The translations under genes were made by a program, and so were the position numbers. Shown in pieces: positions 24,135 through 35,529 of a stretch of 64,000 nt of DNA. The notes under the pieces are model-generated. The model searched no databases, had not been told where the DNA came from, and worked only from the letters and a program-made list of their open reading frames with translations. This stretch comes from Sodiomyces alkalinus F11. Its lineage: Eukaryota; Ascomycota; Sordariomycetes; Glomerellales; Plectosphaerellaceae. Position 1 is the first letter of the stretch; every line of letters starts with the position of its first letter. The stretch lies in assembly GCF_003711515.1 (NCBI RefSeq), contig NW_021167087.1, positions 1,484,799-1,548,798 on the forward strand. Reading direction: 5' to 3'.

Positions 24135-27100
24135 CTACCGCGCCGCGAACCCGCTCTTGACCTCGGCGCGCGGCCACTCAAACTGCACGTCCCCGCCATA
24201 CACCTCGGCGTTGACGCGGCTAATGCGCAGCTCCACGTCGCCGTAGAATCTCTCGCACTCGCGCAGCACCTTGACGACGAGGTGGCGGCCCAGCGCCGGG
24301 TCGTCGGCGTCGCCAAAGTGCTTCTCCACGCGCTTCCGCAGGGCCTCGACGCCCTTGCGCACCTCCTTGGCGTCGTAGCTGGCGAGCACCCGGCTGAAGA
24401 CGGTCGGCGCGTTGGACGGCTGCGCGGCCACGCTGGTGGCGGGTTTGCCCGACGCGAGCTGCGCCTCGATGTTCTCGAGGTACTCCAGCAGCCGGCCGAG
24501 CGGGCGGCGCATGACGGCGCCGATGTAGAGCTGCATGTGCTCGGCGAGCTCGGCGGTGGCGTTGACGCGCCAGTCGTCGAGGACGTCGAGCCCGCGCGCG
24601 TCGACCTCCTCGAGGAAGTGGTGCGCGTTCTCGATGAGGAGGATGTGGAAGTTGAGCGCCTCTTTGTCTTCCGGGTCGGCCGTCGAGCCGGCGTTGACCG
24701 CCACCGCCGGGTTCTCCCGCGCGATGATCTTGAGCGAGTCGAACATGCTCTTGAGGATGCGGTCGTACTCGCGGTCGACCATGCCCCGGACCTCCAGGTT
24801 GCGGTCGGCCGTGCTGAGGATGTTCTCGACCGCGCCCGAGAAGTGGGGGAAGACGCGGATGAACGAGATGACGCCCTTGCGCTTGTTGATCTTGACTTTG
24901 GTTTCTTCGATGGCGCGAATCTGCTCGTCGACGAATTTCTTGAACCGCGACTCGAGCACGCTGTGCAGTTTCTGTAGTAGACTGTTGAGGAAGTCCTGGT
25001 TGGACTGCGAGATGTCTGCCATCTTTTGCTCGAGTGCGGCCAGAATACCTACACCTTGGCTGGAGGGGGGGGGGGGGGCAACTATCAGCGGTTGCCAGTG
25101 TAGGAGGCGGAAAAAAAAAGAAAAAAAAAAGAAAAGAAAAGGGGGAGATAACAGTAAAGAGGAAGAACGGCAGAAAGAGAAACACTTACAGGCTATCGGT
25201 GAGTATAACCCAGTTCATCAATTTACTGAGCTCCTGTTCCAGGAAGGAGAACATGACTTCCATCACCTTGGCCACTCGACGCGCAAGCTCCCTATCCGGC
25301 TCCATAAGACGATGCCTCCTCAAATCACCGCCCATCCTATCGCGGGGCTTAAAGGCGGCCACGGCGTCGGGAAAGTCCGCCTGCTCCAGCGTCGACGCGT
25401 GGAAGAAATCGACAACAAAGTTCTGCTCCATCGCCACGAGAGGGAGGACATCGTCCAGCACGGACGCGAACACCTCGTACGGGAGGCTCAGGCTCTCGCT
25501 CGACCTCGGGCTCGACGACGACTTGCCGCCGTCCAGCGGCGTCCGCAGCGTCTTGGCCAACGTCTGGCTGCGCTTGACCGTGAGCCTCCTGGCCGTGGTG
25601 GCGATGCCCTCCTCCTTCCGCTCGGCGTGCGACGTGAAGAGGAGATCGGCCGTGTCGTCGGCCGTCACTTTCCGCGCGTTCTTCTTCCAGGCGGCCATGA
25701 TCTGCTCGAACTCGCGCTTGTAGACCGGGCCGAAGAAGTCCTGGTAGAGCTGGAGCAGACGGTCCCAGTTCTTCGCGTCGACGTCGCGCGTGTAGAGGAC
25801 CAGCGGGCTGTACTTCCAGAGCACGTCCCGCCCGGCGTCGTGGTGTTTGGCGTCTGCTTTCCGCGACAGGGCCTCGCTCTGGGCGCGCGTCGTCTCGGTC
25901 GCGGCCTGGTTGAACTGCCGTGCCATGTACTCGACCAGGCGCCGCACGAACAGGGAGCTCTCCCTCACGTACATCTCCTTCTTTTCTCGGACGATGCGCA
26001 TCTTGCCGTAGTCGCTGTTGTCCAAGCCCAAGCCCAAGCCCATGCTCTGGTCCGGCTCCGCTCCCGTCGTCTCCATCTCCATCTGCGTGTCCATGCCGAG
26101 CTCGTTGCTTCTCCTCGACTGATCCCCGCCGAGCGTCGGGTCGATCTTGATCATGGCCTTGTAGAGCGTCACGAGGGCCGCCTCGATGTCTTCCAGGCCA
26201 GCGATGGATTCTAGCGGTGCCGTCTTGAGGGCGACGAGATCGTCGGACGTGATGGTCGTGGTCTCCAGCAGAGACTCCAATTCCTTCTTAAGCGTCTTCT
26301 GGTTGGCCGTCTGGACCTGTAGACCTTGGCCTTGGGCTTCGATGTAGGCGATGTCCTCGGAGAGAGTCTACCCCCGTCGTCGTCATCATCAGTAAAAACG
26401 TACATGCAACACAAAACACACCAACGCCAACCCGTTGTTTTCGGCACCCGGACTTACCCCAAGCTCGACGCTGTACAGAGTCAAGAGATTATCGACCTCC
26501 TCGCACTCGGCAATGGCAACATCGATCCCCCGCTTGATCGCCTCGACGCGCTCGTCATCCTCTCGGAACCGAGCGAGCCACCCTCCCGCCTGCGCCTCGT
26601 TCAACTCGCGGTCGACGTCGACCCTCATCTCATCCAAATGGCGAGACCTCATCTGCTCGCCGGGGACCCAACCGAAGAAATCGAGCCATTTGGTAAATTC
26701 GGTGCTCCTATTGTCAAGGATAGAAGCGTCCACGCCTAGAGATGTCAAGTACTTGGCGTCGTTTCCGGCGATGAGGGGTTTCCGGGGCGGCGCTTCTTTG
26801 TCCTCTTTGGCCTCGCTCTTGCTGTTGTTCTTGGCTTCGTCGTCCGTAACGTCCTTGGCGGGTTGTCTGACTTCCTGGGCCGCAGCTTGCAGACTCGTAG
26901 GGCGACTCGAATCGGGCACGGTGATTTGGACTTTGGGCAGAGAGGGCGTGCTGTCCGAGCCCTTGTGCATCGTCGTTGTCGCGTCTGCGGCCCGATGGGA
27001 TGCATCTGCTTCGGTGGTTTTCGGCCGAGAGGGAGGCTTGAAAACGCCCGTAATGCCATCTGAGCCCTCTTCGCCGGTCTTGCTCTGGACCTGCCGCAGC

Positions 27101-28961
27101 TTTTCACCTGCACCGCCCGGACGAGGCTTGAAGGCGTTCACAGCGGCGGCAGCCTTCCAGAACGTGCCGGCGATTTCTCCCTTGGACTTCTTGGACTTGA
27201 TCATGGGCCCCAAACCGGGGCGATTCTCCTCTGACGATGGCTCTGGAGGGGGTGATGATGGTGATGGTGATGGCGCTGGCTCGGCAGGAGGTTCTGTCGG
27301 TGCAGGGACGAGTGCAGCTGTTGATGATGCGGCCGAGACAGACCCGTTGCGGGCCGTTTTGACGTCGCCCGCCCCATCAACGACGGGCATGGGTGACGCG
27401 GGGGTAGGATCTGGCATGACTACTGCTGCTGCTGCTGCTGCTGCTGACGACCCCGGCGTAACAGGCCGGTCTGCAATAGAGGCCGGAGTAACGGGCCGGT
27501 CCCTGGCAGAGCTCACTTCGGACCGCTGTTGGGATACGGAGCGGATGGTGGGGGCGACGCGATCCCGACTCCTAGGTGGAGGTGCTACTGGTTCACGGCG
27601 CAAACCGGGACTCATCAGAGGCGCCGGAACCAGGTCCCTTTCGGAGAAGGAGGCCTGGGGTCGCAAGGGATCCATAGGCGGCCTCCTCCTCTCTGGCGGC
27701 CTTTCCCTCTCGTCTGGCGGCGGCGGCGGCAGGCTGGGCTGCTGTGGCTGCTGTGGCAGTTGGGGTGGTTGGGGTGGTTGCGCGGAAGACGGGACACTAT
27801 CCGGGGTTTCGAAACGACCAAAGGCGCCAGGACCTGGCACGCCGTTTCTCGATCTCGGTGGTAGGCTGGAGGCGTCATCGCTTCGGGTGGTGGCAAGGGA
27901 GGCAGCCACTGAATCCTGGCTCTTGTTCCCGCCGGCCAGCCGCCTTATGGATGCTAATTGGCTCGCGTTTTGCGGCTGCGGCTGCGACCGGGACGAGTCC
28001 AAGCTCCCGGCAGGCGAGCCACCGCCATTCTGCCTCGGCGGAGGCGGTCGTCTTCCGGGTGAGGGGGAGGGTAGCGATGGGTACGTGGAGGATGCATTGG
28101 CCGAGGAGGAGACGGACAGGTTGCTGAGCGAGCTCTGAGAGGGTTCGGGCATGTGGGGGCGTGCGACGGGCTGCTGTGGCAGAGGACCAGAGGGAGGAGC
28201 AGAGGGAGGACCAGACGGAGGGGCAGAAGGGTTCGGTGGTATAGGCAGAGGCGTAGGCACAGACTTGGGCATAGGGGGCCGCTGCTGGGGCGGCGGGCGG
28301 CGGGAACCGATAACCAAGTCGAGCTCCCTGGGGTCGAAGCCTACGAGGTCGGGGAGATGGCCTTGGGTATATCTGCCGTAGACCTTGATCAGGGTGGCGA
28401 TGAAGTGCCTCTTCTGCTTTTCGGACTGGGCGTCCCAGAAGTAGGTCTTGCCGATGGTGACGGTGAAGCCCGTGTCGCCAGCCCTCTCCCGCATGGCGGC
28501 ACTGGTCGGGGGTCCGGTGAAGGAGCCGATGGCGGTCAAGTCGGCGAGGTGCCATGTCTTTCCTATGGAGAAGGTGCCATTGGCGTTCTCCTTGGACTTG
28601 TGCATATGCACACGGCCCGTCTTTCGGACGCTGAGGATGATGACTCGGCGTTTTTCTGATTCGGGGACCCGGGCTTGCGGAGGCGGAGGGACGCTCTGAT
28701 GGGAGGAGAATTCGGTGATGCGGACATGGCTGATGTAGGTCTCGAGAACTGCGAAAAAGAGGCGGGTTAGGGGAGGCAGAGGGAGGAGAAGGGGGGGGGG
28801 GAGATTTCGGACAAGCGAGATGGAGATGGGGTGGAGATGGGGAGAGGGAGAGGGAGAGGGAGGAGAGACGCACAGGAGTTATCTACGTCCTTCTTGCTGA
28901 AGCAGCTGTCGATTATGCGACGCTTTTCATCTTCGATCCGAGCGACAAATCGCGGGTCCAT
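24135..28961 (-). CDS. SEC3: Exocyst complex component Sec3
   Basis: Four exons (28961-28874, 28748-26458, 26367-25190, 25059-24135) encode 1,493 residues. Sec3 is a landmark subunit of the exocyst, which tethers secretory vesicles at sites of polarized growth such as the hyphal tip. The N-terminus is the Sec3 PIP2/Rho-binding PH-like domain (about residues 25-150: EDEKRRIIDSCFSKKD, LETYISHVRITEF, GKTWHLADLTAI). A long Pro/Ser/Gln-rich disordered region (about 160-600) follows. The C-terminal half (about 620-1493) is the helical Sec3 rod (EFTKWLDFFGWVPGEQ, TLSEDIAYIEAQGQGLQVQT, VDEQIRAIEETKVKINKRKG, then EKHFGDADDP near the end). Introns are 125, 90 and 130 nt and all join in phase. In-frame ATGs at 28979 and 29009 could give a slightly longer start. 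Confidence 0.93.
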
Positions 28962-29494
28962 GGCTGCGTGCGACTGCATGCGGTCCGATGGGTGGGAGTG
29001 GGAAGGCAACCGAGGAAAATCATGAGCATATCCGCGAAGAACGAGGAAAGCTGGTAGCCGGGAGCATGCTCAGCCCAATTCCCCTTTCGTTTTTCTGCTA
29101 TAAGGGTTGTGAAGTTCGTCGCGATGGTGGTTATACGGGTACGGGCAGGAGTCGGAGGCGATGCGAGGCGGCAAGTCTGGCTTGGCTGTTGGAGTGAGAT
29201 GGTTTATTCTGAGCTTCAAGGTCAAAATATCGTGGAGGTCTTTATAGAATTATGGTGTGGTTTGGGGTTTGGAGTTTGGTTGGAGCCGAGGAAGAAGGGA
29301 TTGATGGAATGTAATCTGCAATGGTTCCAGAGACAGTTATCATGGAATCTCTTTGGTGGTGAAGGCAGGGGAGGACCTCGAGGCTGATTGGAAAGCTATA
29401 CCTATCTTAGTCAGCATCAAACTAGCTAGTGCTACTCGTGACCATATAAGGCTGGGTACCGACTCGTATTTCCATCAATTAGCTTAAAGCTTAG
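28962..29494. other. SEC3 promoter region
   Basis: Upstream of SEC3 on its 5' side, ending at the tRNA-Asp gene. Apart from possible in-frame extension of SEC3 to 29009, nothing coding was recognised. Confidence 0.5.
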
Positions 29495-29566
29495 TCTCCG
29501 ATCGTATAGTGGCTAGTATGCCAGCTTGTCACGCTGGAGACCGGGGTTCAATTCCCCGTCGGAGAG
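29495..29566 (+). tRNA. tRNA-Asp (anticodon GTC)
   Basis: A 72 nt cloverleaf without intron. The acceptor stem TCTCCGA (29495-29501) pairs with TCGGAGA (29559-29565), and G29566 is the discriminator. The anticodon arm is CCAGC-TTGTCAC-GCTGG with anticodon GTC. The T arm contains CCGGGGTTCAATTCCCCG (B box). A T-rich run directly downstream (29567-29590) is suited to Pol III termination. Confidence 0.96.
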
Positions 29567-30239
29567 ATTTCTTTTTACATTTCTTTTTCTTTTGGTTTAT
29601 TACTCCTCAGACTTTCATTTCCTACGGGTAGAGACGGAATATCCACAGGCCAACCCCACCTGCAGACAAGGACTGGTGCTGTTGCTTCACTGGTGACGAA
29701 ATCGCCGAGGACCAACAGAAAAATTGAAAAGGGACGATCATATCATGTTGGGGCAGAGGAGCCAAAAGAACATGGAGTCTTTGTTATGATCATTTCTTTT
29801 CCGTTTTCCATTGCTGCCGCGGCTCTTTGGGTCTTTTTTTCTTCTCTTTTTTTCTTCTCTTTTTTTCCTCTTTTTTCATTTATTTTACTTGTCGCGACCT
29901 TTTTCCAACCTGTTGGCTATATCGCTCGGCCTCTATGGCTAGCGTCTTCCACTAAGGTAGGTACCTTAGTTTGGCACTTCAACAGCGTTTGACTACGATG
30001 TATCTGTACCTACTTGTACTGCGCGAGTACTAAGGGCATTGCTGTCACTCCATTGACCTCGTCAGTAGGTACCTTAGGTGCCTGACTGCCTAGGTACCTA
30101 TCCAGTGACGTTGCAGCCACAAGCGTCTTTACAAAGTACCCCAGTACGAACAACGCAGAAACGAAATCCAAACTCCTGCCACCCACATCGCTACCTTTAC
30201 CGTACTCCTTAGCTGTTGCAACACTCCCCTTACTCGGCT
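29567..30239. other. Spacer between tRNA-Asp and the DEAH helicase
   Basis: Contains a T/C-rich tract (29835-29890) and a dense cluster of GGTACCTTAG-type microrepeats at 29954-29970 and 30064-30101, just upstream of the helicase start. No coding frame was recognised. Confidence 0.5.
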
Positions 30240-33200
30240 ATGGCTGGCGCCAAAAAGAAAAAGAAGCCCGCCGCCAACCCGGCTAGAGGCTTCGCGACCA
30301 CCTCCATCGCATCCAAGGCACGCCCCGAGACCGTTGAAGGAGCCGAAAACGATGCAGAGAGCTCGTCGAACACACCCGTGGCCGCCGCGAAATCCGCCGC
30401 TTCTTCGGCTGCTCCCCCTGCCGGCGGTCCGTTCTCCACCTCCAGCCTGACCGAAGGAGACACGAACGGGAACGGGAACGGGAATGGGAATGCTAAAGCC
30501 CTGACCGGCGACGAATTCGCGCGACAACTGGAAGAGTCCGACCTGCAGCTTCTGGTCGAGAAATACGGCCCGAAAGTCAGGCGGGATGCCGCCCGACAAC
30601 GGTCGCGGCTCGAAACCGACCGCCGCCTCCTCCGAGGCCAGGCCGAATCCCTGAACATCCGCCGGTGGCTCCCGCCCGAGCTGATGAGCCATATTCTCGA
30701 TCTTGTCCAGGGCGAGTGTCGCTTTTCCTCGTCGAGCATTTCGTCAGAAAAGTCCGGGAACGGCAGGATGCTTCCCGAGGAAGACATTGTTATTCGGCTC
30801 TGGACCCTCAAGCAGACCCTTGATGCCGCCGGCTTTCCCAGTGACCGCGTGCAAGCCGTCGTGCGTCACATCCTCGACATTTCACCCACGATTCCCACCT
30901 CGGTCAAGGACGGTCTATGGGGTTTGGATGAGGCAATGGACTGGTTGGCCATAGAATCCTCCCTCGACGAGTTGCCCAAATACGAGACCCAGAGCAAGCC
31001 CAACCCGAAACCAACAGGTAAGAGGGGCGCAGACGTCTTGCTCGCCGTGCTGATCCATTGCATCATCATTCATTTCCTAGGTAGGGTCCAATTGCTAACA
31101 AACGGTATCATCAAAAGACACGCCCATAGATAGCCCGGCACCATCTGGCACGGTAACGCCCGGGAACATCGAACCGACTCTCCGTGGACAACCTGGGACC
31201 CGAGTCTCAGAACAGTCTCCGGCCCCCAACAAGAAGCCAGCAATCACATACAGCAGTGACATAGAGCCGGACGACCTCATCCCCACCTACCTGGACGCCA
31301 AAGAGAAACTCTTCAAACTGGATCGCAGCCGCCAAGAAACCAAAAGGCAAGCGACAGAGCAAGACGAAGAACGTGACGACGAAGAGGCCGCGAAGCTCCG
31401 AGCTAAACTGGAACGGATCGAAAAGGACGTCCTCTTCGACCACCCCCTCGCCGAACACCAGTGGAGGGCAAAGCGACCTGCGTTGGAGAAGGAACTGGCA
31501 GTCGAGAGAAGGCGGCGAGGAAAAGAAAAGACAGCCGCGACCCAGAAACAAACCGACTCGGCGGAACCATTGGAACAGACCGAAGACCCCGGTGACGTGT
31601 CCGGGGGCGACGGGGGCGAGGTGAACGAGGAAGCCGAACGCATAGCCGCGGAGATCCTTGCGCAGGGCGAGGAAGAGGATGACGGTGGGGGTATTGCCGG
31701 CCTCTTCAACGACCTGCCCACCCAAGAGGTAGACAAGGAGACGGGGGCGACGAGCTTGGTGATGAACGGGAGCGACGGCGTCAAGATTACCATTCGAGAC
31801 TTTGGCAAATGGGCTGGCATCAGTCCGGTGAGGGCCCTGGAAGAAGCTTGTCGGTCGAGGTGTGTGTCTTTGTCCCTTCCATCCCCCCCCGTCACATTTT
31901 TTTTCGCTGACTTGTTTGAAGGGATTCCTCCGTCAAACTGAGGTACACCCCCATCTCCGACACCCCATTTGCCGTTCGCCATCAACTACACATATCCTGG
32001 GACAAGGCCCAGGACCTCCCCCCCTCGGCCGTGGATCCCAACGTGTATACGGCTCTGTCCCCCTACAGCTTCAATTTCTCCATGGAGTCCGTCGCCGCCC
32101 CCGACAAGAAGCAGTCGGAGGCCTACGTCGCGACATGGGCCTTGTTTCACATCTTTGGAACCTCGCCAAAGGAGGAGAAGGTCGGGATGCGCCTACCCCC
32201 CGTCTGGCGCGAGCTCTGGACGGAGCTTGCCGACGGCAGGAAAAGCGCCTTGGACGCCGAGGACAGAGACGTCGTCAGGGAGCTACGGTCCCTGGTGCGA
32301 CAGAGGCAGGACCAGGAGTTGGAGGACGGCGTTATTCTGCAGTCCGCCTTTCGCGGCCGTGGATCGGCCCGTAATCTCAACGACACGAACCGCCACGGGT
32401 CCCAAGAAGCCGCAGCAGCAGCACGCGCCGATGGAGCCCACGAGCTCTATCGACGGATCTGGTCCCAAAAGGCATCCACTCAGGCGTATCAGGCCATGCT
32501 CCCGGGCCGGATGCAGCTTCCCATGTGGCAGTCTCGGCAACAGGTCATGGACACCGTTGATCGAGAACAGGTCGTCATCATCTGCGGCGAGACGGGGTGC
32601 GGCAAGAGTACCCAGGTCCCGTCATTCCTCTTGGAGCATCAGCTCTCCCAGGGGAAGCCCTGTAAGATCTTCTGCACGGAACCGCGGAGGATTTCCGCCA
32701 TCTCCCTCGCGCGCCGAGTGAGCCAGGAACTGGGCGAAGGCCGGAACGACCTGGGAACCCCGAGGTCACTCGTCGGCTACTCGATCCGGCTGGAATCCAA
32801 CACGTCCAAGGAGACGAGGCTGGTCTATGCCACCACCGGAGTCGTCATGCGGATGTTGGAAGGATCCAATGATCTCCAAGATATCACGCATGTGGTTCTT
32901 GACGAGGTGCACGAGCGGTCCATTGACAGCGACTTTCTCCTCGTCGTCCTCAAGAAGCTCATGCTGCGGCGGAAAGATCTCAAGGTCGTCCTCATGTCGG
33001 CTACAGTCGATGCCGAGCGGTTTTCCAACTACTTCGGCGGCGCGCCTATCATAACTGTCCCGGGCCGCACTTTTCCTGTCACCGTGCGCTACTTGGAAGA
33101 TGCCGTCGAACTCACCGGCTACAGCCCCGGCCAGACGCCACGGGAGAAGATAGTCGACCTCGACGACGATCTCGAACCCGAAAGCGAAGGCCCCAGCACG

Positions 33201-35096
33201 ACAACCTCCGCCTCCGGAGGCGGCGCCCTGGCCCAGTACTCGGCCAAGACAAGGAACACACTCGCCCAGTTTGACGAGTACCGGATAGACTTCGACCTCA
33301 TCGTCCAATTGATCGACAAGGTGGCCTCGGACCCGGATTATAGCCCGTTCAGCAAAGCCGTCTTGGTGTTTTTGCCGGGCATTGCGGAAATGCGAACCCT
33401 GAACGACCTGCTTTCAGGCCACCCGTCGTTTTCCCAGAACTGGCTCATCTATCTCCTCCACTCCAGCATCGCAACCGAGGACCAGGAGGCCGCGTTCCTC
33501 GTGCCTCCGCCGGGAACCCGCAAACTGGTCCTGGCCACCAACATCGCCGAGACGGGCATCACCATCCCAGACGTGACCTGCGTCATCGACACCGGCAAGC
33601 ACCGGGAGATGAGGTTCGACGAACGGAGGCAGCTCTCCCGGCTCCTCGACGCCTTTATTTCGAGGGCGAACGCGAAACAGCGACGCGGTCGTGCCGGTCG
33701 AGTGCAGGAGGGGCTTTGCTTCCACCTCTTCACCAAGCACCGGCACGATTTCCTCATGAACGACCAGCAGACGCCCGAGATGCTCCGTCTCTCGCTCCAG
33801 GACCTGGCCATCCGGGTCAAGACGTGCAAAATCGGCGGCATCGAGGAGACCCTGGGCGAGGCTCTGGATCCGCCCTCGGCCAAGAACATCCGCCGAGCAG
33901 TCGATGCCCTTATCGACGTCCGCGCCCTGACGTCTTCCGAAGAACTGACGCCTCTCGGTCTCCAGTTGGCTCGCTTGCCCTTGGACGTCTTCCTCGGCAA
34001 GCTCGTCCTCATGGGCACCGTTTTCAAATGCTTGGACGCCGCCATCACCATCGCCGCCATCCTATCGTCCAAGTCGCCCTTTTCGGCACCCTTCGGACAG
34101 CGTGCCCAGGCCGACCTGGCACGCAAGGCATTCCGTCGCGGCGACTCGGACCTCCTGACGGTGTATAACGCCTATCTTGCCTGGAAGCGCGTGTGCCAAT
34201 CCGCGAACGGCTCTGGCGGGAGCGAATTCCAGTTCTGCAGGAAGAACTTCCTCAGCCCGCCGACCCTGTCCAATATCGAGGATCTGAAGGGCCAATTACT
34301 GGTGTCCGTGGCCGACTCCGGGTTTCTGTCTCTGACGGACGAGGAACGACGCACGCTGCGCCGGATGCGCTACTCGTCCCAGTCGCAAAGGCGGCACCAC
34401 TTCTTCGACGTGCCGCAGCGGGTCAACCTGCACAGCGAGAACGATGCCGTCACCACGGCGGTCATCTCGTGGAGCTTCTACCCCAAGTTGCTGGTGCGGG
34501 ATGCGCCGGGGAGCCGTGGCCTGCGGAACGTGGGCAACAACCAGTCCATCAGCCTGCACCCGTCTTCTGTCAACAAGGGCCATAACGACCTCAAGTGGCT
34601 TTCGTACTACCATATCATGCAAGCCAAGACGTGAGTTCCCCCCCCTTTTCCCCTTGTTCGAATATAGTTGGGTTGCAGAACGCGCCTTGGCTTACGCAGA
34701 AACGCTCCAGAGTCTATCACGCCCACGAAACGACGGCCGTGGATCCCTTTGCCGTGGCTCTGCTGAGCGGCGAAGCACGCGCCGATGTGAGTTCAGCTGT
34801 CACAATGCTTCGTTATCCCCCCACCCCCTCCCCCTACTGATCATTTATCCGAGCAGATGTTCGCCGGCGTGCTCGTCCTAGACGGCAACAAGGCCAGATT
34901 CGCCCTGCCAGACTGGAAGACCATGCTCGTGCTCAAGGTGCTTCGTACACGTCTTCGAGAGCTGCTCACCCGCGCATTCAAGCAGCCCGGGAAATTGCCC
35001 ACTGCGCAACACGAGCGCTGGCTAGAAGTCTGGCAAAAGGTCTTCTCGCAGGAGCTGAACAAGGAGAACAAACCGATCATTGTAGCAAAGGCGTGA
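30240..35096 (+). CDS. DEAH/DEVH-box ATP-dependent RNA helicase (DHX29/DHX57 group)
   Basis: Five exons (30240-31017, 31118-31859, 31922-34630, 34711-34786, 34857-35096) encode 1,514 residues. SF2 helicase motifs are all present: I GETGCGKST (near residue 729), Ia TEPRRISA, II DEVH (near 836), III SAT (near 866), IV LVFLPG, V ATNIAETGITIP, VI QRRGRAGR (near 1093). These are followed by the HA2 winged-helix region and a C-terminal OB-fold region (FFDVPQRVNLH, WLSYYHIMQAKT, YHAHETTAVDPFAVALL). The long N-terminal extension begins with a Lys-rich stretch and has charged, probably coiled-coil segments, as in yeast YLR419W and S. pombe Ucp12. Related animal proteins (DHX29, DHX57) act in translation initiation or RNA handling; the fungal role is less clear. 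Introns are 61-100 nt and keep frame. Confidence 0.92.
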
Positions 35097-35529
35097 CAAC
35101 AACGAGAAGAAAAAAAATAGAAGCCTCGTAGACGCAGCTGTCAAGCTGCCTTGTCTCTTTTTCTGACCCCATGTCCAACTTTCGTGGCTGTAGATTTCGT
35201 TTGCGAGGGATGTCAATGATTATCTGGTATATTGCGAACATGAACTGCTGCAACCGTTCTTCAGTCTCATGCAGTTTCAGAGAAGGCTCAGCCTCCCCTT
35301 CTCCTATGAATGGGAAAAGCCGATTCCTTCGGTAACAAAGCACGCAGAAAAGACAGGAGAATACTCGAAAAAGCGAGTCACCAGGTGGTTAACTGGGTGA
35401 GATAGATACAGTTTGCCCCCTCCCCCCCCCCCCCCCGACTCAAATGCTATTAATTAGTCTGGTAATGAGACACAATGCAAGGCAAGGTAATATTCGTACA
35501 AGCCCACGGCAGAAAAGTGCCCTGAAGCG
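35097..35529. other. Convergent 3' flanks with a C-run
   Basis: Space between the helicase (+) and PRP24 (-). An interrupted C homopolymer lies at 35416-35436. No gene was seen. Confidence 0.5.

Noticed and set aside
24075..28138. Long + strand open frames across SEC3 (up to 567 codons)
   Set aside because: SEC3 on the - strand has clear domain signatures and splice sites; the + frames are antisense shadows.
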